A DNA stretch of 64,000 nucleotides from Streptococcus marmotae (lineage in GTDB: Bacteria > Bacillota > Bacilli > Lactobacillales > Streptococcaceae), in contig NZ_CP015196.1 of NCBI RefSeq assembly GCF_001623565.1, positions 1,757,501 to 1,821,500 of the forward strand. Direction: 5' to 3'. The notes under the pieces are model-generated. The model was not told where the DNA came from and made no database searches. It was given only the letters and a program-made list of their open reading frames with translations. Shown one piece after another: positions 17,784-26,717 of the stretch; within the stretch, counting starts at the first letter, position 1; the number at the start of each line of letters is the position of its first letter. A program made the translations under genes and the position numbers.

Positions 17784-18458
17784 ATGATTAAGATTTTATT
17801 AGTAGAAGACGATGTAAGTTTATCCAATTCAGTCTTTGATTTTTTAGATGATTTTGCGGATGTGATGCAGGTATTTGACGGCGAAGAAGGCTTGTATGAG
17901 GCGGAATCAGGAGTGTATGACCTCATCTTGCTTGATTTGATGTTACCAGAAAAGAATGGCTTTCAAGTGTTGAAAGAATTACGAACCAAAGGTATTACAA
18001 CGCCTGTCTTGATTACGACGGCCAAGGAAAGTTTGGACGATAAGGGACATGGGTTTGAACTTGGAGCAGATGACTATCTGACCAAACCCTTTTATTTGGA
18101 AGAGTTGAAAATGCGCATCCAAGCCCTTCTGAAGCGTGCTGGGAAATTCAACGAAAATGTTTTGACCTTTGGGGATGTAACTGTTGATTTATCGACCAAT
18201 ACGACAACCGTAAATGGGGAAGAAGTAGAATTTTTGGGGAAAGAATTTGACTTATTAGTCTACTTTTTACAGAATCAAAATGTGATTTTGCCGAAAACAC
18301 AGATTTTTGATCGCCTTTGGGGGTTTGACAGTGATACGACAATCTCAGTAGTAGAAGTCTATGTCTCTAAAATTAGAAAAAAATTGAAAGGGACGGCCTT
18401 TGGGGAGCAATTACAGACTCTAAGAAGTGTCGGATATATCTTGAAAAATGCTCATTAA
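17784..18458 (+). CDS. ciaR: Response regulator CiaR (OmpR/PhoB class)
   Basis: 224 aa. Receiver domain: acidic pair E8-D9, phospho-acceptor in [12 protein letters not shown], Lys in [10 protein letters not shown]. The C-terminal winged helix has [13 protein letters not shown]. The sequence matches CiaR ([37 protein letters not shown] split here by family knowledge), not the PnpR/PhoP regulators one might expect next to pst. CiaR controls small RNAs, competence, cell-wall stress and virulence genes in streptococci. Good ribosome site AGGAGAG. In S. mutans pepN lies between phoU and ciaR (from memory); here it is absent. Confidence 0.93.
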   Translation: MIKILLVEDDVSLSNSVFDFLDDFADVMQVFDGEEGLYEAESGVYDLILLDLMLPEKNGFQVLKELRTKGITTPVLITTAKESLDDKGHGFELGADDYLTKPFYLEELKMRIQALLKRAGKFNENVLTFGDVTVDLSTNTTTVNGEEVEFLGKEFDLLVYFLQNQNVILPKTQIFDRLWGFDSDTTISVVEVYVSKIRKKLKGTAFGEQLQTLRSVGYILKNAH

Positions 18459-19834
18459 ATTTCGTAAACTTTACCACACGGATAATTTTTCTTATTTTAT
18501 CCGTTATTTTTGTTTTTACACTAATCTTTGGTTTGATGACGGTGATTATTTTCCAGCTCATGCGTTCAACCATGTATCAAAGCGCTGATGAGAATTTTAA
18601 GGAAATTATGAGCAATCCTGAGATGATGATGAAATTCGCTCGGGCACGTGGCTTGTCTCCTGAGGCAGAAATTGTCTGGGAAAAAAGTGTAACAGGAAGC
18701 CAATCTGATACAGAGGACGGAGTAAACGATTCGGCAGATGAGAAGTCCTTTTATTCCGCTTCCAAAATTCGTCTCAACTCAAATTATCATGTGATTCTTT
18801 ACGATAGTAAAGGCAACCGGTTGAATCAGGTCGACTTCTTCTCAGGTTTGTCAACCTTGACCTTGGATAAAAAACCTCTTGGTACCATTACCGAATGTGC
18901 TGTAACGACTCCTTTTGGAGAGCAGGAGTATTACCGCTGTATAACAGTGTCTTTATCAGAAGATGCGATGGCATCTTACGCTGGATTAGATATCAAATAT
19001 GCCACAATTCTTTTCAATACAAGTCAAATTAAATCATCTATTGCCTCTTATGAGTCAACGGTAATCCTTGTCATGATTAGCTTTTGGTTGATTTCGATTG
19101 TGGCAAGTATCTACCTATCTAATGTCAGTATGCGTCCTATCCTTGCTAGTTTTCAAAAGCAAAAAGAGTTTGTGGAGAATGCAAGTCATGAATTGCGGAC
19201 ACCGCTTACTGTCTTGCAAAACCGATTGGAAAGTCTTTTTAGACATCCGGAAGCAACGATTATGGACAGTAGTGAAAATATTGCCTCCAGTTTAGCAGAG
19301 GTGCGCAATATGCGTCTTTTAACAACCAATCTGCTCAATCTCGCTCGCAGAGACGATGGTTTGAAACCAGAAATTGATGCGATTCAGCCAGCATTTTTTG
19401 ATGAAATATTGGCAAACTATGTGATAATGGCTGAAGAAAATGGAAAAACGATAGCTATCACAAATCAAGTTACAGAGACAATTCGGACGGATAAGACCCT
19501 ACTCAAGCAATTGATGACGATTTTAGTCGATAATGCAATGAAGTACTCAGAAGCCGATGGTCATATCTGGATTCAAACAAGTCTCAAAGATAAGTTTTTA
19601 GTCGTACGTGTTGCTGATAATGGTCTTGGAATTAGCCCTGAAAATAAAAAGAAGATCTTTGACCGATTTTATCGTGTTGATAAGGCACGAACGCGTCAAA
19701 AAGGAGGCTTTGGACTAGGCCTCTCTCTTGCGAAGCAAATCATTGATACCTTACATGGAACAATTACTGTTCAAGATAATCAGCCAAAAGGTACTATTTT
19801 TGAAGTAAAAATTCCAAAAGAATTTCGAAAATAA
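18448..19834 (+). pseudogene. ciaH: Sensor histidine kinase CiaH, broken by a +1 frameshift in a T-run
   Basis: ATG 18448 overlaps the ciaR end and opens [21 protein letters not shown], which resembles the CiaH N-terminus, but this frame stops about 46 codons in. The true continuation, FTLIFGLMTVIIFQ and the rest, lies in the +1 frame. Skipping one T at 18511 in the T5 run 18507-18511 joins them exactly. Downstream parts are intact: second TM at about 19055-19110, H-box ENASHELRTPL, N-box, and G-box KGGFGLGLSLAKQ. Re-initiation at TTG 18533 or ATG 18536 would lack the first TM helix. Either a real loss or phase variant of CiaH, or a homopolymer error. Confidence 0.8.
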
Positions 19835-19939
19835 TAGATAGGGGGGATAAGCGAATCAGCTTCGAACATTTCCTCCCTTTCCGCTAAGACTTACAGTCAT
19901 GTGGTTTATATAAGATTCTATTTTTTCATTGGGTTGCAA

Positions 19940-20041
19940 TACTCATCAAGAATCAGAATCTGACGTTGTTAACTTACCTTGCGGAACTGTCGTTCTATCT
20001 ATAGTTTTGTTGTCTAGTCAGATTTTGACTTTCATAGAGTA
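19940..20041. repeat. MITE-like element with imperfect terminal inverted repeats
   Basis: The segment begins TACTCATCAAGAATC and ends with the rough complement GACTTTCATAGAGTA; the inner arms share AATCTGAC. It is flanked by CAA on both sides, a possible 3-bp target duplication. It resembles in layout the short non-autonomous intergenic repeats of mitis-group streptococci that also run from TACTC to GAGTA. No coding capacity. Only one copy lies in the window. Confidence 0.5.
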
Positions 20042-20153
20042 CAAAAGACCTCAATTCGATCTCGTTGGGAGGTGCTGAAATACCGTTAGAGTGCCCACTT
20101 TCAGGCAAACGTTCATCTTTTGTATGGAAAATGTAAAATTTTTCAAAAAATAC

Positions 20154-20182
20154 TTGACATTTTAGGGATAAATATATAGAAT
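20154..20182 (+). promoter_or_regulatory. Promoter of the LPXTG protein gene
   Basis: -35 TTGACA (20154-20159), 17-bp spacer, -10 TAGAAT (20177-20182). The transcript start is expected near 20189, giving a leader of about 130 nt that contains the 9-bp tandem repeat. Confidence 0.75.
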
Positions 20183-20200
20183 AGTAGCGTAAAGGATGTT

Positions 20201-20258
20201 ACAGTGCTTACAGTGCTTACAGTGCTTACAGTGCTTACAGTGCTTACAGTGCTTACAG
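20201..20258 (+). repeat. 9-bp tandem repeat, 6.4 copies, in the 5' leader
   Basis: Unit ACAGTGCTT repeated six times without a single mismatch (20201-20254), then ACAG. It sits about 12 nt after the predicted transcription start and about 60 nt before the start codon. Perfect short tandem repeats like this are prone to slipped-strand copy-number change. Confidence 0.95.
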
Positions 20259-20317
20259 GGTCTATAGTGTCCTTATACAACATTATCTTTCTATTTTCAA
20301 AATAAGAGGAGGAAAAT

Positions 20318-21820
20318 ATGAATACGAAGAAAATTGTTTTAGCTAGTTTAGCTAGCGTTTCACTTCTAGGTGCAGCTGTTGTAGCTCAGCAAGTGATCAG
20401 CCCTGCATCAAATGTAGAGGCAGCTAGTGTTGCTCAAGTCCGTGTGGCAGTTATTGACCAAAATGGTGCAGCTGTTCCGGGTGCTACTGTTGACGTTAAC
20501 ATCGGTGGAAAAATCACAACCTATACTGCGGATGCAAACGGTTTTGTAGACCTTACTGCTACTACAGGTACTATGGTTGAGTACCGTGTTTCTACACTTC
20601 CAAACGGATACGAGCTCACTCAGTACAATGGCCAACCAGTTGGCTTCCAAGGTGTTGTGAAAGCAGTTGATGTGCGCCTAGAAAAACGTACATTGTCAGT
20701 GACCAACAATAACCCAGCTCCAGTAGAACCAGCTAAACCACAAGAGGATCCAAAACCAAAAGAAGATCCAAAACCAAAAGAAGATCCAAAACCAGTTGAT
20801 AACCAATCAGTAGCACAAGTGCGTGTAAGAGTTGTCGATGAAGCTGGTCAACCAGTATCAAACGTATCAGTTGATGTTATGGTAGATGGCAAAGCTACAG
20901 GATACACAACAAATGATCAAGGTGTTCTCGAATTGACAACGAACGGTGGAGCAGCTGTTCAATACCGTATTGCAACACTTCCAGCAGGTTATGAGTATGT
21001 AATGTACAATGATAGCCCAGTTAGCAACCAAGGTATGTTAACAGCTAATGCAGCTAGCTTGCAAGAACGTACTCTTGTATTGAAGAAAGTTGGAGGTAAG
21101 CACCATTCTACTGGTCCAGATGAGACTCCAAAATCGGACAAACCAAAATTGGATCTAGATCAATTACAAAAGGATGATCAGTTTCCAGAAGGTGAAGCAA
21201 AAGTTATCGTGGCAGTTGTAGACTATGCAGACCAAAGCAAACCACTTGCAGGCGTTGGTATCAAAGTAACTGTTGGTGGAAAAGACTACCGTTTGACAAC
21301 AGGTGCAGATGGTACGATCACAATCCCAGCTAAAGACGGTGAAACAGTTGCATATGAAATTGTAGACCCAGGAAATAACGGCTACGGATTTGTAGAATAC
21401 GGTGGAATGCCAGTGAGCCACAAAGGTGAAGTGAAAGCTCTTAAAGTTCGTGATGAAAAACGTACCCTTGTTCTTACAAAAGGTGGAGCAGCACCAAGCG
21501 GTTCACAAGGACCTATCCAAGGCCCAGGTATGCGTCATAAACCTGGTTCAACAACCACAAGCACAAATACTCCACCAGCTCCAGTAGGTGGACCAAAAGC
21601 AACTACTACAAGCACAAATACTGCTCCAGCACCAGGTAACAAAACTCAACCGGGTATGAGCACTTCAACAGCGAAAGCAGCAGCTCCAGCAGCAGCTAAG
21701 AAAGAAGAGAACAAAAAAGTATTGCCTAAGACAGGTGATGCAAGCTCACTTCTTACAGTTGTAGGAACAGTTCTTTCAGGCTTTGGTATTGCAGGAGTAG
21801 CAAAACGCCGTAAAAAATAA
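20318..21820 (+). CDS. LPXTG cell-wall-anchored protein with three SpaA-like repeats
   Basis: 500-aa surface protein, not matched to a named adhesin. Signal peptide about 1-36 (ends NVEAAS). Three homologous domains of about 90 aa, at roughly 38-130, 168-256 and 290-395, each running from a VxVAVVD-type strand through GxxVxVxVGGK and Y-R/E-I/V to an ERTLVL-type end. They look like prealbumin-like (SpaA/Cna-B-type) folds. A KPKEDP repeat links domains 1 and 2. The Pro/Thr-rich tail has TTTSTNT twice. The sortase motif LPKTGD (about 469-474) precedes a hydrophobic helix and KRRKK. The ribosome site is GAGGAGG. Codon use is that of a highly expressed gene. Confidence 0.9.
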   Translation: MNTKKIVLASLASVSLLGAAVVAQQVISPASNVEAASVAQVRVAVIDQNGAAVPGATVDVNIGGKITTYTADANGFVDLTATTGTMVEYRVSTLPNGYELTQYNGQPVGFQGVVKAVDVRLEKRTLSVTNNNPAPVEPAKPQEDPKPKEDPKPKEDPKPVDNQSVAQVRVRVVDEAGQPVSNVSVDVMVDGKATGYTTNDQGVLELTTNGGAAVQYRIATLPAGYEYVMYNDSPVSNQGMLTANAASLQERTLVLKKVGGKHHSTGPDETPKSDKPKLDLDQLQKDDQFPEGEAKVIVAVVDYADQSKPLAGVGIKVTVGGKDYRLTTGADGTITIPAKDGETVAYEIVDPGNNGYGFVEYGGMPVSHKGEVKALKVRDEKRTLVLTKGGAAPSGSQGPIQGPGMRHKPGSTTTSTNTPPAPVGGPKATTTSTNTAPAPGNKTQPGMSTSTAKAAAPAAAKKEENKKVLPKTGDASSLLTVVGTVLSGFGIAGVAKRRKK

Positions 21821-21873
21821 TTCACTTAGATAATCACTATTATATTATCTTATATAAGGAATTTAGATAGAGA

Positions 21874-21906
21874 AGAAGCTTAGATGGATAACCATCTGAG
21901 CTTTTT
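21874..21906 (+). terminator. Terminator of the LPXTG gene
   Basis: Stem AGCTTAGATGG / CCATCTGAGCT with loop ATAA and a short T-run after it. Efficient-looking. Confidence 0.8.
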
Positions 21907-22003
21907 CTGTTTATTTATAACACTTGGAAAAAGACTACAGTGGTAGTTTGGTTTCTACAAACGGGAACTTTGTGAATCTTTTTTCATTTTTTTAAAAAAA
22001 TAC

Positions 22004-22032
22004 TTGACAGTTACTAGATAGAGTGGTATATT
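22004..22032 (+). promoter_or_regulatory. Promoter of adcAII-pht
   Basis: -35 TTGACA (22004-22009), 17-bp spacer, -10 TATATT (22027-22032). The start site is expected near 22039, inside the AdcR-like sites. Confidence 0.75.
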
Positions 22033-22033
22033 A

Positions 22034-22101
22034 TTAACTAGTTTAAGAACCAGTTAAGTAATTAGCTGAGTTTATTTTTAAGCATATAGACAACTGGTTA
22101 A
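22034..22101. promoter_or_regulatory. Three AdcR-like operators (zinc repressor)
   Basis: Compared with the AdcR consensus TTAACYRGTTAA: TTAACTAGTTTA at 22034-22045 (11/12), AGAACCAGTTAA at 22046-22057 (10/12), and ACAACTGGTTAA at 22090-22101 (10/12). The first two abut and cover the transcription start. This predicts zinc-dependent repression of adcAII and pht, as known for the family. Confidence 0.75.
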
Positions 22102-22121
22102 TAATCGGTAAAGGAGTTATG

Positions 22122-23042
22122 ATGAAAGTAAAAAAGGTTATTCTAACAGTGTTGAGCTTGATTTCCTGTCTAGGTATTGTAGGCTGCAGTAGGGAAACGC
22201 AGCAAAGTGGGCAGGGGCTGAAGATTGTCACCAGTTTTTATCCTATTTATTCTATGGTTAGAGAAATCGCAGGCGAAGTCAATGATGTCCGCATGATTCA
22301 ATCAAATAATGGCATTCACTCCTTTGAGCCATCAGCCAATGATGTTGCCGCTATCTATGATGCAGATATCTTTGTCTATCATTCAAGAACCTTGGAGTCT
22401 TGGGCTGGATCGCTTGACCCTACCTTGCAAAATTCAACTGTTAAAGTTATTGAAGCTTCTCAAGGAATGAGCTTGGACAAAGTACCGGGTTTGGAAGATA
22501 TGGAAGCTGGTGAAGGGGTAGATGAAAAAACACTCTATGATCCACATACTTGGTTAGATCCTGAAAAAGTTGCAGAAGAAGCTCGAATTATTGCCCAGCA
22601 GTTGTCAGAAGTGGATCCGGAGCATAAAGAGCTGTATATGAAAAAAGCTGATAAGTTAAGTCAAGATGCTCAAGCTTTAACCAAAAAATATCAGCCAATA
22701 TTTGCAAAGGTCTCTCAAAAAACTTTTGTGACCCAACATACAGCCTTTTCTTACTTAGCCAAGCGTTTTGGCTTAGAGCAATTAGGGATTGCAGGGATTT
22801 CACCAGAGCAAGAGCCTAGTCCACGCCAGTTGGCAGAGATTGAGGAATTTGTGAAACACTATAAGGTTCAAACCATTTTTGTGGAAAGCAATGCTTCTTC
22901 AAAAGTAGCTGAAACGCTGGTTAAATCAACAGGAGTCGCCTTAAAAACTTTAAATCCTCTGGAAGCTGATCCGGAGAACGATGCGACCTACTTGGAAAAT
23001 TTAGAGGCAAATATTGCCATATTAGCAAAGGAATTAAAATAG
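22122..23042 (+). CDS. adcAII: Zinc-binding lipoprotein AdcAII (Lmb family)
   Basis: Substrate-binding lipoprotein of the zinc ABC uptake system, also reported as a laminin-binding adhesin (306 aa). Lipobox IVGC. Zn ligands expected for the family are visible: the first His in NGIHSFEPS, the second in PHTWLDP, the third in TQHTAFSYLA, and an acidic ligand in the C-terminal lobe. There is no His-rich loop, which separates it from AdcA. Tandem ATGs at 22119 and 22122; the second has better spacing from AGGAG. The stop is directly followed by the pht ATG, so zinc binding and the Pht partner are co-expressed. Confidence 0.93.
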   Translation: MKVKKVILTVLSLISCLGIVGCSRETQQSGQGLKIVTSFYPIYSMVREIAGEVNDVRMIQSNNGIHSFEPSANDVAAIYDADIFVYHSRTLESWAGSLDPTLQNSTVKVIEASQGMSLDKVPGLEDMEAGEGVDEKTLYDPHTWLDPEKVAEEARIIAQQLSEVDPEHKELYMKKADKLSQDAQALTKKYQPIFAKVSQKTFVTQHTAFSYLAKRFGLEQLGIAGISPEQEPSPRQLAEIEEFVKHYKVQTIFVESNASSKVAETLVKSTGVALKTLNPLEADPENDATYLENLEANIAILAKELK

Positions 23043-26000
23043 ATGAAAAAGAAATATATTATTGGTAGTGTTGCAGCCATTGCCCTTAGTTTATGTAGTT
23101 ATGAACTCGGCCGTCATCAAGCAATTTCTGAAAAAGAAAGTCATCGTGTGGCCTATGTCGATCAACAAGCTTCTCCAAATAATGTCGCGACAAAAGCTGA
23201 AAATTTGACTCCTGAGCAAATCAATGCTAAAGAAAATATTAAAGCAGAACAAATTGTCATCAAAATCACGGATAAGGGCTATGTTACATCGCATGGTGAC
23301 CATTATCATTACTATAATGGGAAAGTTCCGTTTGATGCCATTATTAGTGAAGAATTGATTATGAAAGATCCTGCTTACCAATTGCAGGATGCAGATATTG
23401 TCAACGAGGTAAAAGATGGCTATATTATCAAGGTCAACGGCACCTACTATCTATACCTAAAAGATCCAGCTCATACCACCAATGTACGGACCAAAGCAGA
23501 GATTGCTCGTCAGCGTGAAGAACATGTGCAAAGCAAGATTGCTGCAGGAGAAAATAATCAGTCAGTTCCTCAAGAAGTCAAGGCCGCACGAGCGCAAGGT
23601 CGTTACACGACAGACGATGGCTATGTCTTTAATCCGACAGATGTGATTGAAGATACAGGGGATGCCTACATTGTTCCTCATGGCAATCATTTCCATTATA
23701 TTCCAAAAAGTGATTTGTCTCCAAGTGAGTTAGCCGCAGCACAGAATTATTGGAATAGCAAAAAAGGTGGTGGGAACCGTCCTTCTTATGCTCAGGCTGG
23801 TAGTCAGAACAGTGCCAGTCCATCAAACTCAGACGGTCAGGAAGATATTCAAGGTTTGCATACAAGCAGACAGCAAGCTCCATCACTTTTCCAATTATTA
23901 CAAGACTTGTATGCAACTCCACTTTCAGAGCGCCATGTCGAGTCAGATGGTCTTGTCTTTGATCCGGCGCAGATTACACGTCGTACGGAAAGTGGTGTTG
24001 TGGTACCGCATGGCGATCATTTCCACTTTATTCCTTATGCTCAAATGTCAGCACTCGAAGCAAGGATTGCTCGCATGATTGAGATTGGAAAGGTTGTCAC
24101 CCCAGATGAAGAAAGACCTCAAACAAATACTGAGAGTGTGTCAGCACACCAGAGTGCTCATTCAGATTCGTCCATTCCTTCTTTGCATCAGTCTGGAAAT
24201 CAACTTGATCAGAATCCTTCGCAAGAGATGCGAACAAAGAAAACGGGATATACGACAGATGACGGCTATGTCTTTAGCCCAACGGACGTGATTGAAGATA
24301 CAGGAGACGCTTTCATCGTCCCGCATGGCAATCACTTCCACTATATTCCGAAAAATGACTTGTCTCCAAGTGAGTTAGCCGCAGCTCAGAGTTATTGGAA
24401 CAATAAAAAAGGTGGCATACAGACTTCGTCTCAACCTCAATCAGGTTTGACTAACGTACAGAACAAGCCTAATTTACCAGAAAGTCCGCAAGTTGGCTTG
24501 CTTGGAATTCCAAATCCAAGCAAACCAGAAAAAATACTTCCGAGTCAGCCAGATGTGACTGGACATGTTCCGCATTTGAGCAGTGAAACGATTTCAAGTA
24601 TTGTTTCTCATGGTAATCAGGAGCCGAGTATTTTCCAACTCTTGCAGGAATTGTACCAGAAACCGCTTAGTGAACGTCATGTGGAGACAGATGGTCTTGT
24701 CTTTGACCCAGCACAAATCACTAACCGTACCTCAAGAGGGGTGGCAGTACCTCACGGTGATCATTTCCACTTCATTCCGTACGCACAGATGTCTCCGTTA
24801 GAAGAGAAAATTGCTCGGATGATTGAGATTGGAAAAGCGATAAAACCAGACGCAACACCAAGTGAGCCGACTGTTCCAGCAAAACCAAGCAATCCAGTAA
24901 GGCCAATTAACAAGCCAAGTGCAGTGCCAACTACGCCAACACAGCCTGTTGAGCCAAGTAAACCAGTCGAAACTGTTCCAACTCCAGCAAATCCAATTGA
25001 GCCAAGCGACAAACCTGAAGATAAGCCAGCAGTTGAAGTTCCTAAAGATCCAGAAAGTCAGCCAGTACTGCCTCAGGATCCGAAGCAGGAGGAAGCCCCT
25101 AAGGCTGAAAAACCGCAGAAGAAAAGTATGTATTCGCAGGAAGAATTGGCCGCAGCACGGGCAGAAGGCCGCTATACCTCTGCTGAAGATGGCTATATCT
25201 TTAAGGCAGAGGACATCATCAGTGATGAGGGCGAGTCTTATCTGATTTTCAGAGACAATTACACACATTGGGTAGACAAAGAGTCTCTTTCAGAAGCAGA
25301 ATTAGCAGAAGCCAAAGCCTTTTGTGAGGCAAAAGGGTTGAAAGCTCCTGCTGCAGATGATGTATCCTATTTTGATGCCAGCAAGGAAAGTGCAGAAGCA
25401 GTCTTTGAACGAGTGACCCCTAAAAAAGTGATTCCGTTTGAACGCTTGCCGTACAATTCAGGCTATGTATCTGACATTAAGAAGGGCAAGATTATCATTC
25501 CTCATCGGGATCATTACCATAATCTATCCGTTTCTTGGTTCAACGATTCAGAATCCTTTAAAGCACCGAGTGGCTATAGCTTGGAAGACTTGTTTGCAAC
25601 CATTAAATACTATCTTGCCCATCCAGAGGAACGTCCATATTCGCAATATGGTTGGGGTTCTGTAGAGGAGAGCAAGGAAGAAACACCGAACATTCCAGAA
25701 AGTAAGCCAACAGAGGCACCTAGCCACCCAGAACGAGAAGGCAAGCCAAATTCACAGATTGTCTATACACCTGAGGAAATTGCTGCTGCCAAGGCGCAAG
25801 GTCGTTATACAACATCAGACGGTTATATCTTTGATGCCAAGGACATTGTTGAAGACCTTGGAGATGGCTACTTGGTTCCTCATATGAGTCATAGCCATTA
25901 TATTCCAAAGAAAGATTTGTCTGAAAAAGAGCAAGAAGAAGCGCGCCGCTATGTAGCAGAAGCTGGTCTTGCAGATAAGAAAGAAGAGCCGACAGTTCCA

Positions 26001-26570
26001 ACTACTGGTGAAAAGGCTATTGATATCTACAATCGTGTAACACCAGCCAAACTTGTCCCAGTTGAGGCTATGCCGTATAACTCCGCTTATGTTGTAGACT
26101 TTAGAGATGGTCAGATGATTATTCCACATTATGATCACTATCACAATATCTCTCTTTCTTGGTTTGATAATGACCATTACCATGCACCAGCCGGATATAC
26201 CTTGGAACAATTCCTCGCAACGGTCAAATATTATGTCACTCATCCAGAAGATCGTCCAGTATCTGAGGACGGATTTGGCAGTGCCAGCGACCATGGCAAG
26301 GCGACTGATGAAGGAAAAGAAGAGACAGACGAGGTAGAAGAAACAGCACCAGAACCAGACGAAGAAGAATTGGAGCAACAAAGGTTAGCCGGAGAGTACG
26401 GACTGTCAGTGGATGATTTCCAAGACAGACTCGTCAAAATTGCCTTAAAATACAAGGTAGCTGTGGATAGTTTTAGTTACCAACCAGGACAAAAAACACT
26501 TTCATTGGTAACAAAAGATGGTAAAACAGTCCTTGTTTCTCTGGAAAGTTTAGAAGAACTTCCGGCATAA
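23043..26570 (+). CDS. pht: Polyhistidine triad (Pht) surface protein with eight HxxHxH motifs
   Basis: 1175-aa exported protein thought to bind Zn2+ and pass it to AdcAII. The N-terminus MKKKYIIGSVAAIALSLCSY has the LxxC-type signal of Pht proteins. HxxHxH motifs begin at about residues 84, 213, 323, 428, 571, 821, 947 and 1029; a ninth, degenerate unit (RDNYTHW) is near 740. The units form duplicated modules: two YTTDDGYVF...HGNHFHYIPK, two DGLVFDPAQI...HGDHFHFIPYAQM, and two YNS...HYDHYHN-type, each followed by SWF and KYY. Pro-rich linkers (PTTPTQPVEPSKP) separate them. Family members I know have five or six triads. It ends with a strong terminator. Confidence 0.93.
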   Translation: MKKKYIIGSVAAIALSLCSYELGRHQAISEKESHRVAYVDQQASPNNVATKAENLTPEQINAKENIKAEQIVIKITDKGYVTSHGDHYHYYNGKVPFDAIISEELIMKDPAYQLQDADIVNEVKDGYIIKVNGTYYLYLKDPAHTTNVRTKAEIARQREEHVQSKIAAGENNQSVPQEVKAARAQGRYTTDDGYVFNPTDVIEDTGDAYIVPHGNHFHYIPKSDLSPSELAAAQNYWNSKKGGGNRPSYAQAGSQNSASPSNSDGQEDIQGLHTSRQQAPSLFQLLQDLYATPLSERHVESDGLVFDPAQITRRTESGVVVPHGDHFHFIPYAQMSALEARIARMIEIGKVVTPDEERPQTNTESVSAHQSAHSDSSIPSLHQSGNQLDQNPSQEMRTKKTGYTTDDGYVFSPTDVIEDTGDAFIVPHGNHFHYIPKNDLSPSELAAAQSYWNNKKGGIQTSSQPQSGLTNVQNKPNLPESPQVGLLGIPNPSKPEKILPSQPDVTGHVPHLSSETISSIVSHGNQEPSIFQLLQELYQKPLSERHVETDGLVFDPAQITNRTSRGVAVPHGDHFHFIPYAQMSPLEEKIARMIEIGKAIKPDATPSEPTVPAKPSNPVRPINKPSAVPTTPTQPVEPSKPVETVPTPANPIEPSDKPEDKPAVEVPKDPESQPVLPQDPKQEEAPKAEKPQKKSMYSQEELAAARAEGRYTSAEDGYIFKAEDIISDEGESYLIFRDNYTHWVDKESLSEAELAEAKAFCEAKGLKAPAADDVSYFDASKESAEAVFERVTPKKVIPFERLPYNSGYVSDIKKGKIIIPHRDHYHNLSVSWFNDSESFKAPSGYSLEDLFATIKYYLAHPEERPYSQYGWGSVEESKEETPNIPESKPTEAPSHPEREGKPNSQIVYTPEEIAAAKAQGRYTTSDGYIFDAKDIVEDLGDGYLVPHMSHSHYIPKKDLSEKEQEEARRYVAEAGLADKKEEPTVPTTGEKAIDIYNRVTPAKLVPVEAMPYNSAYVVDFRDGQMIIPHYDHYHNISLSWFDNDHYHAPAGYTLEQFLATVKYYVTHPEDRPVSEDGFGSASDHGKATDEGKEETDEVEETAPEPDEEELEQQRLAGEYGLSVDDFQDRLVKIALKYKVAVDSFSYQPGQKTLSLVTKDGKTVLVSLESLEELPA

Positions 26571-26574
26571 ATAA

Positions 26575-26613
26575 AAACTAGTAAATTCCATGAGGGAATT
26601 TGCTAGTTTTTTT
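26575..26613 (+). terminator. Terminator of adcAII-pht
   Basis: Two-part stem AAACTAG + AAATTCC pairing with GGAATTT + CTAGTTT, then a T-run. Very stable. Confidence 0.88.
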
Positions 26614-26624
26614 ACAGTAAAAGC

Positions 26625-26652
26625 TTGATTTTTCCGTATTCCATGCTATAAT
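26625..26652 (+). promoter_or_regulatory. Promoter upstream of the hisC-like gene
   Basis: -35 TTGATT (26625-26630), 16-bp spacer, extended -10 TGC-TATAAT (26647-26652). A second perfect TATAAT occurs at 26687-26692 without a clear -35. Confidence 0.6.
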
Positions 26653-26717
26653 AATGTACATTTATACAGTTTTGTCAAAAATAACGTATAATAACACATC
26701 TTAAAGGAGAGAGCAAA

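Larger units (their letters stand above)
19835..20317. other. 483-nt gene-free region between ciaH and the LPXTG gene
   Basis: No credible ORF on either strand. It holds a MITE-like element (19940-20041), then an apparently featureless stretch (20042-20150), then the promoter (20154-20182), the 9-bp tandem repeat (20201-20258) and the ribosome site of the LPXTG gene. I saw no convincing terminator for ciaH; the G-rich and C-rich runs at about 19843-19880 could pair weakly. Confidence 0.6.

Noticed and set aside
17784..19834. Two-component system next to pst read as PnpR/PnpS (PhoPR)
   Set aside because: The sequences match CiaR/CiaH more closely ([31 protein letters not shown]), and the location beside phoU fits the ciaRH locus of S. 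mutans.
20201..20258. CRISPR-like array
   Set aside because: Nine-bp units with no spacers and no cas genes; it is a simple tandem repeat.
25815..26381. 188-codon antisense ORF inside pht
   Set aside because: It is a shadow of the repetitive, biased pht reading frame; no ribosome site, no homology, odd Trp/Phe/Ile composition.
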